Assembly (NCBI GenBank): GCA_031763025.1 | Contig: JASSKH010000029.1 | Span: forward strand, 620,001 to 684,000 | Length of the DNA stretch: 64,000 nucleotides | Origin: Macrocystis pyrifera | Lineage: Eukaryota > Sar > Phaeophyceae > Laminariales > Laminariaceae | Direction of reading: 5' to 3' | Shown here: piece by piece, positions 25,796 through 47,864 of the stretch | Numbering within the stretch: position 1 is the first letter of the stretch | Layout: every line of letters begins with the position of its first letter | Program-made: the position numbers and the translations under genes | Notes under the pieces: generated by a model | What the model was told of the DNA's origin: nothing | The model's database searches: none | Seen by the model: the letters and a program-made list of their open reading frames with translations, nothing else

Positions 25796-27841
25796 GGGGA
25801 CCTTATCATGCAATCCCACGGAGAGAGCGTCGACGTCGCCCGAAGCTGCTGGCGACCGCCTACAACTTACAGAATCCAACCTGACCAGCGCTGAAACGTA
25901 GCATCGCCTAACCTCGCCTACCCAAGCCAAAAGTACGCTTAGTCCAACCTGACTGGACGCAAGGCGAGAGTTGGTATCATATTCCTGGTATACCTCTCTG
26001 CCCACAGATAGCAGACCACGACGGTGCCACACAGCACCAACCCATACTCCAAGACACGAAGGCAACGCACGACGTGTAATAGGGTGCGCACACACACAAG
26101 TACGTCATACCTGGTACGGTACGCGTTATCTGGTATCTGGTACTCGTTGCCCACAGCCAGCAGCGATGCGGCGCGACGTGATGCAGGGGGGGGTGATCAT
26201 GACACCATGACGATACCACAGCGAGTGCAGCAACTGCTTCGCCATACTGATGTGTACAATGGGACCAAGCCAACACAGCAGAGTATATACAACACACACC
26301 AGCACACCTGTGTTGCACTGCCCACAAAACACACGAAAAAAAGTCCCGACAACAAAAGCCGATGGAAGCACGTCTGCCACCGTTTTTTTTACGAGGATTT
26401 TTCGTTTTTCTGTTTTCTGCTTCAGCCCCGAACGTTTCTGCTCCAGCTCCGAACGTTTCCATCGAGCCAAAATTTGGCAGGGCAGATATGAGCTCCTTGG
26501 TGCACTCCCGTCAGTGTGCTAGATTGACAGCACTTTTACCGTCCTCCTTCGGGGCGGACCTCGTCGCTGAAGTTTGAAAATGTGGTTCCAGGCGCTTGAA
26601 TATCTAGTTTCTTGTTTTGTAGCCAAGTATTTTTTTCTGGAGTAGAACGACCAGGAGGAGAACCCAGAAGGTTCGAGTACGTTTCAGTACGTTTCTCCTT
26701 CTCGTTCTACACCAAAAAAAAAAACTTGGCCACAGTACAAGAAACTGGGAATTCAAGCGTCTGGAACCACATTTTCAAAGTTCAGCGACGAGGTCCGCCC
26801 CGAAGGACGACACTAAAAGTGCTGTCGCTCTGGTACACTCACGGGGGTGCACCAAGGAGCTCATATCTGCCCTGCAACATTTTGGCTCGATGGAAACGTT
26901 CGGAGCTGGAGCAGAAAAACGAAGAATCCTCGTAAAAATAACGGCGGCAGACGTGCTTCCATTGGCTTTGTTGTCGCGACTTTCGGCAAATATCAGTATT
27001 TTTTTGTGGGGAGTAGTGCAACAGAGGTGAGCAGCAGAGCGCACGCACAACCAATCAACAGCAGTATGGCAAGAGATACGAGTACATGCATACTACTGCA
27101 CACATACAGCAGTAGCGGTTGTAGTCTACACGTCTACATACACCCACGTCATATCTGCACACACCATCGCAGCAGCAGCAGCAGCAGCATACGTGAGCAA
27201 ACACCGAACGCAGCCCCCACCCAAACACCTTCAATCTCAAGCAACCCGACAGCCAGGTGGTACATCAAGAAATCTCATGCACAAATAGTGTAGCTCACCC
27301 CGCGCACAGCAATAACTTAGCAGTATAGCACAGCATAACGCAGAGTACATCAAAGCACAGCGCAGCACAGCGCAGCACAGCGCAGCACAGCGCAGCACAG
27401 CACAGCGCAAACACATGATGCAGCACTGATTGTTTGGAGCTTACCTCTGAGATGAGCATCTCCATCGATGATTTACACGGATCAAGCGACTCGTACGCAG
27501 GTGGTTGGGTCGGCTCGTGTGTCCAAGCCCCCTCGCCTCTCAATATATCCCCGCCGGTGGCATCCCTTGCTGGCTGCTCTTCCTTCTCTCCATGCCCCTC
27601 CCCGTCCGCTCGAGCTGGGGAGGCGGCTGCGGCTACTGCTGCTGCTCCTGTTGTTGTTGCTGTTGATGCTGCTACGGGCTGTTGTTCGGTTCGCATCAAC
27701 TGCTGAGCATTCTTTGGCCGCTAGCAGCAGCAGCAGGAGCATAGGAAGCAGGAGAAGGGGTAGCCGGACGGGCAGCGAAGCAGGCAAGGCCATCGTCCTC
27801 CTGGCGGGGAGACAGGAATGTCCGACTCGCCTTGTCGCCAT
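1039..27841 (-). CDS. Gene A: NRF-6-like membrane acyltransferase, 3' end outside window
   Basis: Eleven exons, in order from 27.8 kb down to 1.04 kb, give an N-terminal signal peptide, an NRF-type cysteine-containing domain, a hydrophobic helix, then the first third of an acyltransferase-3 domain. Diagnostic stretches are [17 protein letters not shown] (first helix with the catalytic-type histidine), [15 protein letters not shown] and [12 protein letters not shown], all in the order known for the nose-resistant-to-fluoxetine/OafA-like family. Family members are multi-pass membrane proteins thought to move acyl groups between lipid or sugar substrates; the substrate here is unknown. Nearly all neighbouring exons have matching splice phases; the exceptions are exon 4 to exon 5 and a frame problem in exon 1. 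Introns are 0.2-4.9 kb and full of transposons. The remaining transmembrane helices must lie left of position 1. The family call is firm; the exact exon count is not. Confidence 0.85.
1255..1415 (+). repeat. Two diverged MITE-1b fragments
   Basis: CAATCAGGACCC followed by ACACAAAAACC and TTCCAG(T)ATTTTTACCA, twice. This matches the subfamily at 2815-2890 and 42695-42780. Confidence 0.6.
1424..1461 (-). repeat. Left fragment of MITE-1
   Basis: TACGGGCGACCACAGTAAAT to TATTGT, broken by the complete copy that follows at a TA. Confidence 0.7.
1462..1566 (-). mobile_element. MITE-1 copy, inserted in another MITE-1 fragment
   Basis: Complete, flanked by TA on both sides; right end CCGCAA instead of CCGTAA. 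Confidence 0.9.
1674..1710 (+). repeat. (ACAA)n microsatellite
   Basis: About nine ACAA units. Confidence 0.9.
2025..2128 (-). mobile_element. MITE-1 copy
   Basis: Complete; abuts a MITE-2 copy on its right. Confidence 0.9.
2131..2217. mobile_element. MITE-2 copy
   Basis: Palindromic: CAGTCCCGTCTGGGCGACAA on the left, TTGTGCCCGAACACGGGACC on the right. Confidence 0.75.
2231..2335 (+). mobile_element. MITE-1 copy
   Basis: Complete 105 bp copy with TTACGGGGGGCCATAG ends. Confidence 0.9.
2452..2664. mobile_element. Partial MITE-3 split by MITE-1
   Basis: GACCCTCTATAATGCCGGTT on the left and AGTGCCGATGAAGCCGCTTGG on the right belong to the GTGCCGG family and are separated by the MITE-1 at 2489-2593. 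Confidence 0.6.
2489..2593 (+). mobile_element. MITE-1 copy inside MITE-3
   Basis: Complete; first base C for T. Confidence 0.9.
2701..2791 (-). CDS. Gene A exon 10: [11 protein letters not shown] helix
   Basis: Thirty codons starting [16 protein letters not shown], the most diagnostic segment of NRF-6-like acyltransferases, then a basic loop [14 protein letters not shown]. Acceptor GCGACAG with one-base entry matching exon 9, donor AAG/GTGAGA. Confidence 0.9.
2961..3109 (+). mobile_element. MITE-1 copy with duplicated 3' end
   Basis: The last ~49 bp (TATTTTTACTAACAAAATTT to CCCCC) are present twice in tandem. Confidence 0.85.
3183..3288 (-). mobile_element. MITE-1 copy
   Basis: Complete, with a point-mutated right end (CCCCGTGA). 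Confidence 0.9.
3300..3536. repeat. Degenerate TATCGTGTTAGAATATCA tandem repeat
   Basis: Units of ~18-25 bp built on ATATCGTGTTAGAA. The same unit fills 4390-4640, so the T5 element and the exon duplicate sit inside one array. Confidence 0.75.
3537..4309. mobile_element. TIR element T5, 773 bp copy
   Basis: Ends are imperfect inverted repeats of about 40 bp: GGCCGTTTTTCCTATGCGG on the left and CCGCACAGGAAACGGCC on the right, continuing with GAGCTTCAGATTT. Flanks TTA/CTA hint at a 3-bp target as in PIF/Harbinger. No transposase frame; presumably non-autonomous. A second copy is at 29515-30652. Confidence 0.75.
4311..4395 (-). pseudogene. Decayed duplicate of gene A exon 10
   Basis: Lies in the intron between exons 9 and 10. 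It repeats the acceptor and first ~65 nt of exon 10 and reads [16 protein letters not shown], but the conserved glycine after VS is lost and a stop follows after about 22 codons, with no donor. Its 3' side abuts the right end of the 773-bp TIR element at 3537-4309. Confidence 0.8.
4390..4640. repeat. Continuation of the TATCGTGTTAG repeat
   Basis: Degenerate units such as TATCGTGTCAGAACATCA; no coding signal. Confidence 0.7.
4707..4811 (+). mobile_element. MITE-1 copy
   Basis: Complete; flanks ACC and TAC. Confidence 0.9.
5080..5245. repeat. (ACCATACGAT)n degenerate tandem repeat
   Basis: Ten-base ACCATACGAT-type units up to the donor side of gene A exon 9. Confidence 0.9.
5275..5465 (-). 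CDS. Gene A exon 9: acyltransferase loop
   Basis: Reads [17 protein letters not shown] then [13 protein letters not shown] and ends FGQIFFSA plus AG, which completes R with exon 10. The donor CAG/GTGAGG is clear. The start is uncertain because upstream codons are N/S/Y-rich low complexity; the phase-0 acceptor that fits exon 8 is CCGAAG at 5466. The position between G-H-T and S-V-D-T-F-F fits the family. Confidence 0.75.
5657..5756 (-). CDS. Gene A exon 8: acyltransferase-3 domain, helix 1
   Basis: Contains [21 protein letters not shown]: the D-G-x-R and G-H-[TS] signature of the acyltransferase-3 family, with the histidine regarded as catalytic. Acceptor TGTACAG, donor CAG/GTAAGA. Exit phase 0. 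Confidence 0.9.
6020..6412 (+). repeat. (CAT)n microsatellite
   Basis: About 390 bp of CAT/CGT/CTT triplets; the apparent His-rich frame is a by-product. Confidence 0.95.
6540..6800 (+). repeat. (CCAA)n degenerate microsatellite
   Basis: ACCAACCAACCAATCAACC-type units, ending ~35 bp before the donor of gene A exon 7. A second such tract is at 56660-56750 next to gene C exon e. Confidence 0.9.
6840..6952 (-). CDS. Gene A exon 7: linker before acyltransferase domain
   Basis: Reads from [15 protein letters not shown] to [11 protein letters not shown] plus two bases that complete W with exon 8. The ending F-S-x-x-x-N-L-x-x-[LI] is the typical lead-in to the acyltransferase domain. Acceptor GGCAG, donor GTGAGC. 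The phase-2 junction with exon 8 is exact. Confidence 0.8.
7015..7280 (-). mobile_element. Poly(C)-tailed element, 3' half
   Basis: Reverse complement of the 36480-36690 sequence: the conserved GCTTCGCGC, GACGTGCTC-like and TACGGCCAT blocks end in a C-rich tail (G-rich on this strand). Confidence 0.75.
7380..7850. repeat. G-rich low-complexity region with poly(G) tracts
   Basis: GGGGTGGG-type sequence with runs of ~30 G (7519-7549) and ~18 G (7733-7751). No credible gene. Confidence 0.9.
8131..8960. repeat. ~100 bp satellite, five or more degenerate units
   Basis: GGCTACTG...CAGTAGGT starts recur at about 8134, 8231, 8331 and 8438 (spacing 97-107), each followed by AAGAGAACAC and CAGGGACCTC. 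Later units to ~8960 are strongly diverged. Confidence 0.8.
9015..9105 (-). mobile_element. 3' end of poly(A)-tailed retroposon
   Basis: Reverse complement of GTGAGAGCTTTTTAGC, poly(T) run, CAATCCGCCGGAGGATTG, poly(A). Shared with 38245-38330 and 39465-39530. Confidence 0.6.
9285..9830 (+). mobile_element. Poly(C)-tailed element, near full length
   Basis: Starts near TACCTGGTGTCGGTTGG, holds a T-run then GGCGGTTACCACGGCTGG, CTCCGCACAAGGGGGATGAT and CATGCATGATGATGAG, and ends in poly(C). Collinear with 36181-36690. Confidence 0.8.
9979..10084 (+). mobile_element. MITE-1 copy
   Basis: Complete, TA on both sides. Confidence 0.9.
10332..10436 (-). mobile_element. MITE-1 copy
   Basis: Complete; left end GGGGGGGCTGGG diverged. 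Confidence 0.85.
10621..10725 (+). mobile_element. MITE-1 copy
   Basis: Complete, perfectly TA-flanked. Confidence 0.9.
11025..11146 (-). mobile_element. MITE-1 copy, 122 bp
   Basis: Has ~15 extra bases from a partial internal duplication (GTATGAGTCCTTGTATAGG). Confidence 0.85.
12016..12135 (-). CDS. Gene A exon 6: first transmembrane helix
   Basis: 40 codons, phase 0 to 0. After [15 protein letters not shown] comes a hydrophobic helix, [21 protein letters not shown]-6 proteins carry such a helix, usually ending near a T-x-x-D, between the extracellular domain and the acyltransferase domain. The acceptor lies just inside a degenerate CCGA-repeat; the donor is TAT/GTACGC. Confidence 0.75.
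12285..12385 (+). repeat. Two-unit tandem repeat, ~52 bp
   Basis: AGACGCATGCC-CGATACGGGTACTA-CGTACC occurs twice. Confidence 0.85.
12537..12737 (+). mobile_element. Two diverged MITE-1 copies in tandem
   Basis: The first (12537-12620) lacks its right end; the second (12631-12737) is complete but with GGAGGACC/GGTCCTCC ends. Confidence 0.75.
12784..13002 (+). mobile_element. MITE-1 copy (outer of nested pair)
   Basis: Interrupted at the core TA of TTTTTACTAACAATATTT by a second MITE-1 in the opposite direction. Confidence 0.95.
12860..12964 (-). mobile_element. MITE-1 copy (inner of nested pair)
   Basis: Perfect ends flanked by duplicated TA within the outer element. Confidence 0.95.
13048..13388 (-). 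mobile_element. tRNA-derived SINE S1
   Basis: The minus strand begins GGCGTCCCCGGTGGCTTGGT (A-box region), followed by GTGGGTTCAATGTC (B-box region), then a body with GCGGAAAGCGCGAAAGCGTG and an A-rich end. Collinear with 23638-24012 and 54490-54797. Confidence 0.8.
13445..13528 (-). repeat. Damaged MITE-1 copy
   Basis: TTATTAGTAAGTAAAACTAA core and GGTCCTATTTACCATGG right end; left end lost. Confidence 0.7.
13730..13834 (+). mobile_element. MITE-1 copy
   Basis: Complete; right end CCCCCGAAA. Confidence 0.9.
14185..14600 (+). repeat. Degenerate CAACTTCAACATCAA repeat
   Basis: 15-mer units of CAACTTCAACATCAA with variants; frames across it are by-products. Confidence 0.85.
15313..15430 (-). 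CDS. Gene A exon 5: helical linker, GC donor
   Basis: 39 codons starting [14 protein letters not shown] and ending LAADRHQ, with a very good acceptor (pyrimidine run then TTCGGCAG). The best end is CAG/GCGAGG, a GC-AG donor giving phase 0 into exon 6. Strong G/C bias at third codon positions. It needs two bases from the preceding exon, which exon 4 does not supply. No domain is recognised; it lies between the NRF domain and the first helix. Confidence 0.55.
15595..15672 (+). repeat. Two-unit tandem repeat, ~40 bp
   Basis: ACATATTATGTAATGATCC and GACCTGGTGTA occur twice in a row. Confidence 0.9.
15695..15840 (+). repeat. Dispersed repeat R10
   Basis: TAGATATCTCACTCTC, GCGTGCTCGGTTGGTACATC and CAGAGCTCCCACTT recur at 47635-47764. 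Contains a short inverted pair, CTCTGAG and CTCAGAG. Confidence 0.8.
16179..16285 (-). mobile_element. MITE-1 copy
   Basis: Complete, diverged at the left end (TTGCGGGGGACC). Confidence 0.9.
16286..16365 (+). repeat. (ACACAGTAG)n tandem repeat
   Basis: About eight 9-bp units. Confidence 0.9.
16930..17580 (+). repeat. Degenerate ~16 bp AACCCAACGGTAATCA repeat
   Basis: About 650 bp of AAACCCAACGGTAATC-like units with heavy variation; no gene. Confidence 0.9.
17655..17750. mobile_element. MITE-2 copy, diverged
   Basis: CAGTCCCGTTTCGGGGAAAA and ACGGGACCGCAGTATG at opposite ends. Confidence 0.65.
17769..17881 (+). mobile_element. MITE-1 copy with 7-bp TACCTGG insertion
   Basis: Reads TTACTACCTGGTATGGCC where other copies read TTACTATGGCC: one TA has become TACCTGGTA. 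Confidence 0.9.
17997..18028 (+). repeat. Poly(C) tract, 32 nt
   Basis: Uninterrupted C run. Confidence 0.95.
18150..18215. repeat. MITE-2 half copy
   Basis: CTAATTCCAAGCGGTCTGTC then GGAAGTGCAGTCTTAAA. Confidence 0.55.
18361..18560 (-). mobile_element. Poly(C)-tailed element (subfamily b), tail of ~65 nt
   Basis: On the minus strand the body (GGTGTCGCGTGTTAGGAGTA, GTCCGTCTCGAAAGGGATGC, AACAAATGAGTACGCC) runs directly into C(n), seen here as the G run 18361-18427. Same body as 43605-43748 and 43800-43930. Confidence 0.75.
18785..19024 (+). mobile_element. Poly(C)-tailed element, 3' half with tandem tail
   Basis: Body as in 36540-36690 ending CATGCATGATAATGAGTAC(n); then GATCAAACGACTACGG to GAGTACAC(n) repeats the last ~45 bp with a second C tail. 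Confidence 0.85.
19499..19590 (+). mobile_element. MITE-1 copy, damaged ends
   Basis: GCGGGGGACCTAGTGAAC start, truncated at TACGGTCCTGG. Confidence 0.75.
19663..19767 (+). mobile_element. MITE-1 copy
   Basis: Complete, TA-flanked, at the edge of the following minisatellite. Confidence 0.9.
19768..20118. repeat. 29-bp minisatellite
   Basis: About twelve units of GTCTGTAGATGATCTGTATG plus ACCCGACCC; outer units lack the ACCCGACCC part. Ends ~50 bp from gene A exon 4. Confidence 0.95.
20166..20223 (-). CDS. Gene A exon 4: short linker exon
   Basis: A 58-nt exon reading [19 protein letters not shown]; 17 of 19 codons end in G or C, unlike the surrounding repeats. Acceptor ATGCAG and donor G/GTACGT are both good. 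Entry phase 0 fits exon 3. Exit phase 1 does not fit exon 5, so a small exon may be missing between them. Confidence 0.55.
20331..20425 (+). repeat. Poly(G) tract (~40 nt) and GGGA repeat
   Basis: Runs from GGGAAGG into pure G, then GAGGGAGGCAGGGAGGG. Confidence 0.9.
20425..20765 (+). repeat. Two diverged copies of a ~110 bp repeat
   Basis: [35 protein letters not shown] and TTTACCCCACCCC blocks occur at 20425-20535 and 20620-20760. Confidence 0.75.
21020..21190. repeat. CGAAAACGG-rich palindromic repeat
   Basis: AACCGAAAACGG, TTTTTCGGTTTTTCC and AAAACGGAAAAACC, similar to 35505-35755. Possibly a transposon end-rich fragment; not classified. Confidence 0.55.
21374..21575 (-). mobile_element. 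MITE-1 copy (outer of nested pair)
   Basis: Split after ACCAAACATTGT by the inner copy; the right part resumes GTAAAACAACGGAAACGCAT. Confidence 0.8.
21411..21515 (+). mobile_element. MITE-1 copy (inner of nested pair)
   Basis: Perfect ends, TA duplicated on each side. Confidence 0.95.
21569..21661. mobile_element. MITE-2 copy
   Basis: ACCCCTTTAGTACCGCAGTC to ACTCCAGTTCTGAAAGGGTT, with AATTCCAAGCGATTTGTCCC at the centre. Confidence 0.9.
21698..21791. mobile_element. MITE-2 copy
   Basis: ACCTTCTAGTACTGCAGTCC and GGGACTGCGGTACAAAAAGG ends. Confidence 0.85.
22010..22125. repeat. Two-unit tandem repeat, ~65 bp
   Basis: GAGCAGAGT-GG-C--GATGCCTCGA-TCAAGCCC occurs twice with AATC-CTCCCA-CAGCT following. 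Confidence 0.8.
22206..22418 (+). mobile_element. MITE-1 copy (outer of nested pair)
   Basis: Interrupted at the same core TA as the 12784 pair, but by a copy in the same direction. Confidence 0.95.
22276..22380 (+). mobile_element. MITE-1 copy (inner of nested pair)
   Basis: Complete; TA TTACGG and CCGTAA TA borders inside the host copy. Confidence 0.95.
22479..22588 (-). mobile_element. MITE-1 copy
   Basis: 110 bp; small insertion GAACGTACAGTAG near the left end. Confidence 0.9.
22670..22775 (+). repeat. Dispersed repeat R8 fragment
   Basis: GGTGCCCGAGTTACAATG is shared with 24625-24645 and, diverged, with 35098-35125. Confidence 0.6.
22781..22820 (+). repeat. (CTG)n microsatellite
   Basis: About 13 CTG units. 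Confidence 0.95.
23638..24012 (+). mobile_element. tRNA-derived SINE S1
   Basis: GGCGTCCCCGGTGGCGCTTG head, B-box region GTGGGTTCAAATCTC, body TTAAAGCGGAAAGCGCGAAG and GTGACCACGGCTTGTCC, A-rich 3' end. The longest of the three S1 copies. Confidence 0.85.
24050..24155 (-). mobile_element. MITE-1 copy inside MITE-2 remnant
   Basis: Left end TACGGGAGACC; the right border touches CTCTGTCCCCAAAACCGG of MITE-2. Confidence 0.85.
24156..24198. repeat. MITE-2 right half
   Basis: TCTGTCCCCAAAACCGGACG ... ACTAAAAGGGTTAA. Confidence 0.6.
24209..24340 (-). CDS. Gene A exon 3: end of NRF domain, GC donor
   Basis: 44 codons, phase 0 to phase 0. It ends [13 protein letters not shown], which fits the family's conserved P-x-x-C-[ST]-x-x-D-[LV] segment that closes the NRF domain. 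Acceptor is CACAAG/TGT. The best exon end that keeps this motif is CAG/GCATGC, a GC-AG intron. A GTAAGA within the motif would be a stronger GT donor but would remove the conserved DL. Confidence 0.65.
24355..24440. mobile_element. MITE-3 short copy
   Basis: TAGTGCCGGTCCCTCTGTAG and GCAGCCGGCACTACTGTA, with a GCCGGCATGC centre. Confidence 0.7.
24532..24720 (+). repeat. Dispersed repeat R8 copy
   Basis: ACTGCGTGATTGGGGGGTGA, GAGTTACAATG, GTCGCACGGCGC, CCCTGC and GCTCA blocks in the same order as 35015-35200. Confidence 0.7.
24839..24943 (-). mobile_element. MITE-1 copy
   Basis: Complete; first base C for T. Confidence 0.9.
25555..25680 (-). CDS. Gene A exon 2: NRF domain core
   Basis: 42 codons, phase 0 at both ends, acceptor CATTAG and donor AAG/GTACAG. 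The peptide ends [17 protein letters not shown], matching the NRF-domain pattern in which a small-residue G-x-P-x-G segment precedes a G-[DN]-[FY]-D-x-C motif. Joined to exon 1 it gives two of the conserved cysteines expected in the extracellular NRF region. Confidence 0.8.
25724..25800 (+). repeat. (GA)n microsatellite ending in poly(G)
   Basis: GAGAGA run then 13 G; lies in the pyrimidine-tract position (minus strand) ~45 bp upstream of the gene A exon 2 acceptor. Confidence 0.9.
26339..26985. repeat. Foldback element: ~300 bp inverted repeat with ~35 nt loop
   Basis: Arms at about 26339-26660 and 26695-26985 are reverse complements over nearly their whole length (outer ends GTCCCGACAACAAAAGCC and GGCTTTGTTGTCGCGAC). 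It lies in gene A intron 1, so the pre-mRNA would contain a long hairpin. No coding sequence of its own. Confidence 0.9.
27352..27410 (+). repeat. (CAGCACAGCG)n repeat
   Basis: About six 10-bp units downstream of the gene A exon 1 donor. Confidence 0.9.
27445..27841 (-). CDS. Gene A exon 1: signal peptide and start of NRF domain
   Basis: Two overlapping frames both look meaningful. One begins MATRR at 27841 (second ATG at 27793) and contains a leucine-rich signal peptide, [21 protein letters not shown]. The other, offset by one base and open from 27699, ends [20 protein letters not shown] and runs to a good donor GAG/GTAAGC at 27445, in phase 0 with exon 2. The mature protein plausibly needs the signal from the first frame and the end from the second. 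A run of five C (27523-27533 area), a tiny intron or an internal start could explain the switch. The region between is Ser/Ala/Asn/Arg-rich low complexity. Confidence 0.6.
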
Positions 27842-28301
27842 GATGTCACAACAGCACTAACTGTTGAGGAAAGTGGAGCTCAAGGTGGATGGGATGGGCA
27901 CAGCAGATATTCCGTCTTGCTTGTGCTCGAGGCAAGCAGCACCGAAGTGGTACCTGTGGGGTATCCACAAGGATTTGTATTTTTTGCTCGTATTTTACGA
28001 CAACAGAAGTTCTTGTTCGAGTTTTTACAATGGAGCGCGTGTGGCCGGAGCCACGAAGCAGAAGCGAAATCACGGAGCACCCTTCTACCTCTCCTTGTTC
28101 TCTCCGCAAGCAAGCGCTCGAGCCACTGCTGGGACACCCACTGCTGGAAGAAGGTCGCGCAGCTGGAAATCTGACACGTAATTACTCATGGAAACCCCTA
28201 TTTAGTAACGCCCTCACGAGATCTCGAACTCCCGACCAAAACGTCGCCGGAAAGACGAAAAAACATTCCCATTGAAGACAACTCAATCTCTGGTGAGAAG
28301 T
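27842..28301. promoter_or_regulatory. Divergent intergenic region between genes A and B
   Basis: About 460 bp separate the two outward-facing ATGs (27841 minus, 28302 plus). None of the named repeat families occurs here, unlike almost every other 500 bp of the window. A shared promoter is inferred from position only; no TATA box or initiator was identified. Confidence 0.4.
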
Positions 28302-46176
<17,875 letters not shown>

Positions 46177-46199
46177 GTGTGGGAGGTGCTTTGCTCCTG

Positions 46200-46580
46200 A
46201 ATGCCCCCCCTCTCCCTCCCATCCCCTCCCCCCCCCCCCCCCCCCCCCCCCTCTTTTTTCCCTCTCCCTCTGTGTGTGTTTTTTGTGCTATCTATGCATC
46301 TGTCAGTACATCTGTCTGTCTGCCTGTTTGCTTTTTTGTTTGTGTGTCTGGCTGTCTGCCTGTCTGTGCGTCTATCTCCTTGTCTATATTGTCTGTCTGT
46401 CTGTTCGTTGTCTTGCTGTCTATCTGTGCATCTGTCTATTTACTTCTGTTGCTGTCTCTCTCTGTTGTTGTTCCTTTCTCTCTCTGGCTGTCTCTCCTGT
46501 CTTTGTATCTATCCGTCTGCTTGCTTGCCTCTCTCTCTGTCTGTCTTTGCTTCCTGCCCCTCTTCATTGCCCCCCCCCCC
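46200..46580 (+). repeat. C-tract and CTGT/CTCT low-complexity region
   Basis: C-runs at 46224-46251 and 46569-46582 enclose degenerate TCTGTCTGTCTG. It lies right after the sulfotransferase exon donor. Confidence 0.9.
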
Positions 46581-46654
46581 CCCTCTCGCGCGCTCGTTGA
46601 TATTCTTACAACAGCAGCACCGTTTATGTGTCATACATTTTATATGTTGCAAAG

Positions 46655-46815
46655 ACTGCAGTCCCGCTTTGAGGACTGAAATATGAGTGGTTCGCCCCCC
46701 GCCAAAACGTCACAGCAGTCCAGAAAGAAAGTATTATGCGTGCAGTGTCACAGCAGTAGTCCACCTCCTCGTTTGAACGGTCTGTCCCCGAAGCAGGACC
46801 TTAGTCATGAAACGG
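46655..46815. repeat. MITE-2 halves separated by ~90 bp
   Basis: GACTGCAGTCCCGCTTTGAG and GGTCTGTCCCCGAAGCAGGA. Confidence 0.45.
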
Positions 46816-47363
46816 CTGTCGGTAGTTTTGTTAGTCCTTGTCTCGTCCCAGCGCGACATTGCTGGTCTCGTACGATACCAAATGTTTTTCTCGAGTGTGT
46901 CGGCATATGCTTCTAGCGACAACAGTTTCATCACTTACCCCCCCCCCTTCCCTCGTTGCTGCTGTTGCTACATCGTCGTCGTTTTTGTCGTTTTTGTCGT
47001 TTTTGTTGTTGTTTTTGTTTTTGTTGTTGTTTGTGGCCGTTGTTGTGCTCTCTCTCTTCTCTCTCTTTTTTTTTTTTTTTCGAAGTATCATGCTGGGGGC
47101 CATGTTCCCTCAGTCTTCCGTCCTTCCCACCTCCCACCCGTATCGGGGTCTCCAGCTTCAGGAGCTGACGGCCACGACGAGGACTGGTGGGAGAATTACC
47201 AGGTATTAGCACAGCCGACGTCACCCCCCCCCCCCCGCCTCCCTCCCCCCACCCCTCCCTCCCCCCCCCCCCGGCTGGCGAGGGCCCGATATAGCCGGTA
47301 AAAAGACGTTACGAAGAACCGCAAAACAATCGCGACCATTTTTTTTTGTTGTAAATTCAGCTC

Positions 47364-47566
47364 CGCAGTGCCGGTTTGGTGCCGGTTGCCCGATATGATA
47401 GTGCCGGTGAAGTCGCTTGGTTGGTTGGCACAGACGGAATTTGCCAGTGCGGCAGTGTGCGGGGTAATTTGTGCCGGTTGGCTGCCGTTATACATAGTGC
47501 CTGCATTGTTATTGGCTGGCGCACATGGTACCGGCACTATAGAGGGGCCGGCACTACTGTAGTGGA
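47364..47566. mobile_element. MITE-3 copy
   Basis: CAGTGCCGGTTTGGTGCCGG to GAGGGGCCGGCACTACTG, with inner GTGCCGGTTGGCTGCC. Confidence 0.75.
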
Positions 47567-47634
47567 AGCCTGTACGCCCTCTGCGTTGAGGAGGCGTTTT
47601 CGCCAAAGGCAAACACTGAACCCCTATATAGAAC

Positions 47635-47764
47635 TGCTTGATAGATATCTCACTCTCTTGAGCGTGCTCGGTTGGTACATCCCTGGCCTCTCAAGAGCTC
47701 CCACTTGGAAAATCGCCTCCTTTTATTTGCTTGCCGAACCTTGCCAGCGGGTCTTTGTTCTCTC
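47635..47764 (+). repeat. Dispersed repeat R10, cut by the gap
   Basis: Matches 15690-15820 up to the first N. Confidence 0.85.
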
Positions 47765-47864
47765 NNNNNNNNNNNNNNNNNNNNNNNNNNNNNNNNNNNN
47801 NNNNNNNNNNNNNNNNNNNNNNNNNNNNNNNNNNNNNNNNNNNNNNNNNNNNNNNNNNNNNNNN
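47765..47864. other. Assembly gap, 100 N
   Basis: Exactly 100 undetermined bases; true size unknown. It may hide exons of gene B. Confidence 1.

Noticed and set aside
28085..28170. Minus-strand exon-like stretch (ATFFQQWVSQQWLERLLAE)
   Set aside because: Open with plausible splice sites, but upstream of the gene A signal peptide and without any recognised motif.
47162..47202. Possible gene B exon (ADGHDEDWWENYQ)
   Set aside because: Its donor CAG/GTATTA is simply one of the TACCAGGTA palindromes, and its entry phase does not fit the 46-kb exon.
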